From NCBI GenBank assembly GCA_963681505.1, contig OY811990.1:2991882-3055881 (forward strand): a stretch of DNA of 64,000 nt. Reading direction: 5' to 3'. The DNA comes from Eunapius fragilis. Its lineage: Eukaryota; Porifera; Demospongiae; Spongillida; Spongillidae. Of this stretch, positions 59,878 through 64,000 are shown one piece after another. Made by a program: the position numbers and the translations under genes. A model generated the notes under the pieces. The model ran no database searches. It had not been told where the DNA came from and saw nothing but the letters and a program-made list of their open reading frames with translations. Every line of letters begins with the position of its first letter. The stretch's first letter is position 1.

Positions 59878-59891
59878 CTGGGCCCATAACC
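59878..59891 (-). other. Primer-binding site (initiator tRNA-Met, internal)
   Basis: GGTTATGGGCCCAG directly after the 5' LTR. It pairs with the anticodon stem and loop of initiator tRNA-Met and not with its 3' end, so a cleaved half-tRNA would be the primer. Confidence 0.85.
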
Positions 59892-60099
59892 TGTTGAAAA
59901 ACCACTATATAACTCGTACGTGCTAATAACGTTTTGACCGAATGCTCTCTCAATGGAATACAAAAGGTCAGGTACAAAAACAACAATCACATGCAGCAAA
60001 AGAAAGTTAGAAAAGGTTACATAATATTAGATAATGAATACAGGGAGTAAGTAGGAACTGTCGACAAAAGTGCATGTATGAAACACAGTTTTCTAACAG

Positions 60100-60620
60100 T
60101 TGAGGTGTTCAATATACACGACATGTACATGTATCCAGGCTAAGAAGAATCTCCGATGCTATGGAGAGATAGTTTCTGAGCTGGCTTTCTGTGATTTCAT
60201 TAATTGCCCTTCATCTTGACCCATCCATGTTTGTGTGGACTCATCTCATGCCACAGGGGTTGACTACCCCCACCATTATGATAAGTCTGCTAACCACATT
60301 AGGCTCAGTGATTTCCATCACTTAAGCTCACCTCAGTGTATTACTAGAACCTTTGGTAAGTCTCATGGCTCTAGGCCTGTCCACCACCTATCCAAACCCC
60401 TAACACTATACACAGCATGGCTGCCCAGGCCACAAAGATCAAAAATATGCCTGTTGTATGACACCAATTATTATGATCTGGGGTGAGTGTTTCCACTTGT
60501 TGCTGAGTTCTATGGACAGAGGCATCAGCTATAGACTGGCCTTGATCTGCTTCACCTCCTTACACGTAGCTGATGGAATTTCCAGATGTCATTTAGAGAT
60601 TGTGTATGTGCTTGTGTGTG

Positions 60621-60662
<42 letters not shown>

Positions 60663-60864
60663 CCTGTGTGGTGTGATTGATACATGAACTCTGGAAAAGG
60701 GCTTACATGTACATGACATGTATGGGTTGGAAGCCTTGCATGTCTGGCAGTGAATATCATTGCTAACCTATCACTACTGATAGTGGCTGGACTGGGCCTC
60801 TGTAAAGTTTGTAGTGGATTGAGTGGTAATAGTATTCACACCATTACCCATGAGTTCTACCAAT

Positions 60865-60908
<44 letters not shown>

Positions 60909-61733
60909 ATGCACATACACACACAACACGTACAAAGCACATACATACATACATACATTCATACATACATACATACATACATACATACATACATACATAC
61001 ATACATACATACATACATACATACATACATACATACATACATACATACATACATGCATACATACATACATACATACATACATACATACATACATACATAC
61101 ATACATACAAATGTATAAAAGATGGAGTAATTGGAATTTAGAGGCAGCTTATAGCTGATGCCTCTGTACCTTAGCAACAAGTGGAAAATTGGTGTCATTG
61201 AACAGGTTCATGTTTGGCATGCCAGCTCTGCTGTAGGGTCATGGCATGAGTGTGTGTGTGTGTGTATGTGTGTGTATGTGTGTATGTGTGTGTATGTGCG
61301 TGTGTGTGTATGTGCGTGTGTGTTTGTGTATTAAGTGCACGTGGCAACACCAGACATATGTAACCAGATGTTTAAAAAAATAGGTTCAAGTTCGGTTCAT
61401 CATCTCTCGATTGAACTCCCTAACAGTGGGGCTACCCAGGCCACAAAGGTCTGAACTTGTACTTTTAGTGTTTGTTTATGTTTATGTAGATGTATAATAC
61501 TTGGTTTAATGTTTAGGTGAATGGCAAGGTGCTTTATCTGTGTTGAGGTGTCTCTGTGTATACCCTGTCACTACATACATGTACACTGTGTTGAGGTGTC
61601 TCTGTGTATACCCTGTCACTATGTACACTGTGTTGAGGTGTCTCTGTGTATACCCTGTCACAATGTACACTGTGTTCAGGTTTCACTGTACACCCTGTCA
61701 CTATGTACACTGTGTTCAGGTGTCTCTGTGTAC
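60100..61733 (+). repeat. Left arm of giant inverted repeat, inner part
   Basis: Matches 61734-63467 in reverse complement. Landmarks: GACTCATCTCATGCCA near 60239 against TGGCATGAGATGAGTC near 63326, and CTGATGGAATTTCCAGATGT. It includes a TG run (60625-60660), an AC run (60867-60906) and an (ATAC)n run (60943-61108). Confidence 0.92.
60943..61108. repeat. (ATAC)n microsatellite
   Basis: About 40 tetramers with few changes. Its mirror is at 62455-62580, shorter by about 40 bp, so the arms have diverged in length. Confidence 0.97.

Positions 61734-64000
<2,267 letters not shown>

Larger units (their letters stand above)
55722..60098 (-). mobile_element. Ty1/copia retrotransposon, nearly intact
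   Basis: LTRs of 207 bp at 59892-60098 (5') and 55722-55928 (3') begin TG and end CA on the minus strand and differ at about two positions. A 5-bp target duplication GTTGA flanks the element. The primer-binding site directly after the 5' LTR reads GGTTATGGGCCCAG, which is complementary to the anticodon stem-loop of initiator tRNA-Met, as in Drosophila copia. A purine-rich GTGAGGAG precedes the 3' LTR. One long gag-pol frame with a single frameshift lies between. Confidence 0.95.

Noticed and set aside
59826-59999. 58-residue N-terminal extension of copia Gag
   Set aside because: It reads through the LTR and primer-binding site; the ATG at 59825 is the sensible start.

Overview
The window is nuclear DNA of an animal. 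It holds exons of conserved metazoan genes (an eIF4G-like factor, MOCS1, MORN4, enkurin, NOC4L), two seven-transmembrane receptor genes, an AIG1-type GTPase and an ARF-family GTPase. These sit in long stretches rich in transposons and tandem repeats. Introns in the gene-dense part are small (52 to about 500 bp, one of about 1.4 kb). Several genes lack introns, and GCATGC-type words are common. A non-bilaterian invertebrate, most likely a sponge, fits best, but that is inference from gene content and not proven by the sequence. One 200-bp assembly gap lies at 37229-37428.

Layout. 1-2.2 kb: two minisatellites, followed by the last exon of an eIF4G-family gene (2468-2670). 4.5-6.1 kb: a one-exon AIG1/GIMAP-like membrane GTPase. 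6.3-13.6 kb is the gene-dense core, which I could reassemble exon by exon: MOCS1 on the minus strand (11 coding exons), MORN4 head to head with it on the plus strand, and enkurin on the minus strand convergent with MORN4. 13.8-23.4 kb is a transposon mosaic: a hAT-like short element, a tyrosine-recombinase retrotransposon with split direct repeats (A1-B1A2-B2), a Merlin-like DNA transposon with 120-bp inverted termini, a decayed element related to the RAG1 N-terminal family (N-RAG-TP-like), and a fold-back element. 23.6-34.4 kb: a cAR/GPR157-like receptor, a small B-lectin-like protein, a decayed Ty3/gypsy pol, an ARF-like GTPase, a class C receptor broken by one nonsense codon and one frameshift, and two more fold-back elements. 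34.4-38.1 kb: hairpin arrays and a second hAT-like copy. 38.6-43.6 kb: a large 24-bp minisatellite and a two-ORF transposon protein. 45.6-47.3 kb: a frame-broken NOC4L locus with two MITEs. 48-51.8 kb: an endonuclease relic, two minisatellites and a 442-bp tandem duplication. 54.2-64 kb: a very large inverted repeat whose left arm carries an almost intact Ty1/copia element (55722-60098).

How things connect. MOCS1 makes cyclic pyranopterin monophosphate for molybdenum cofactor. MORN4 and enkurin are associated with cilia or sensory protrusions. MOCS1 and MORN4 have only 111 bp between their start codons and probably share a promoter. The most unusual items are the palindrome at 54-64 kb, the three fold-back elements whose inner stems differ but still pair, the conserved MOCS1 Gly-Gly-stop with an in-frame alternative donor, and the nested transposon stack at 14.6-22.1 kb.
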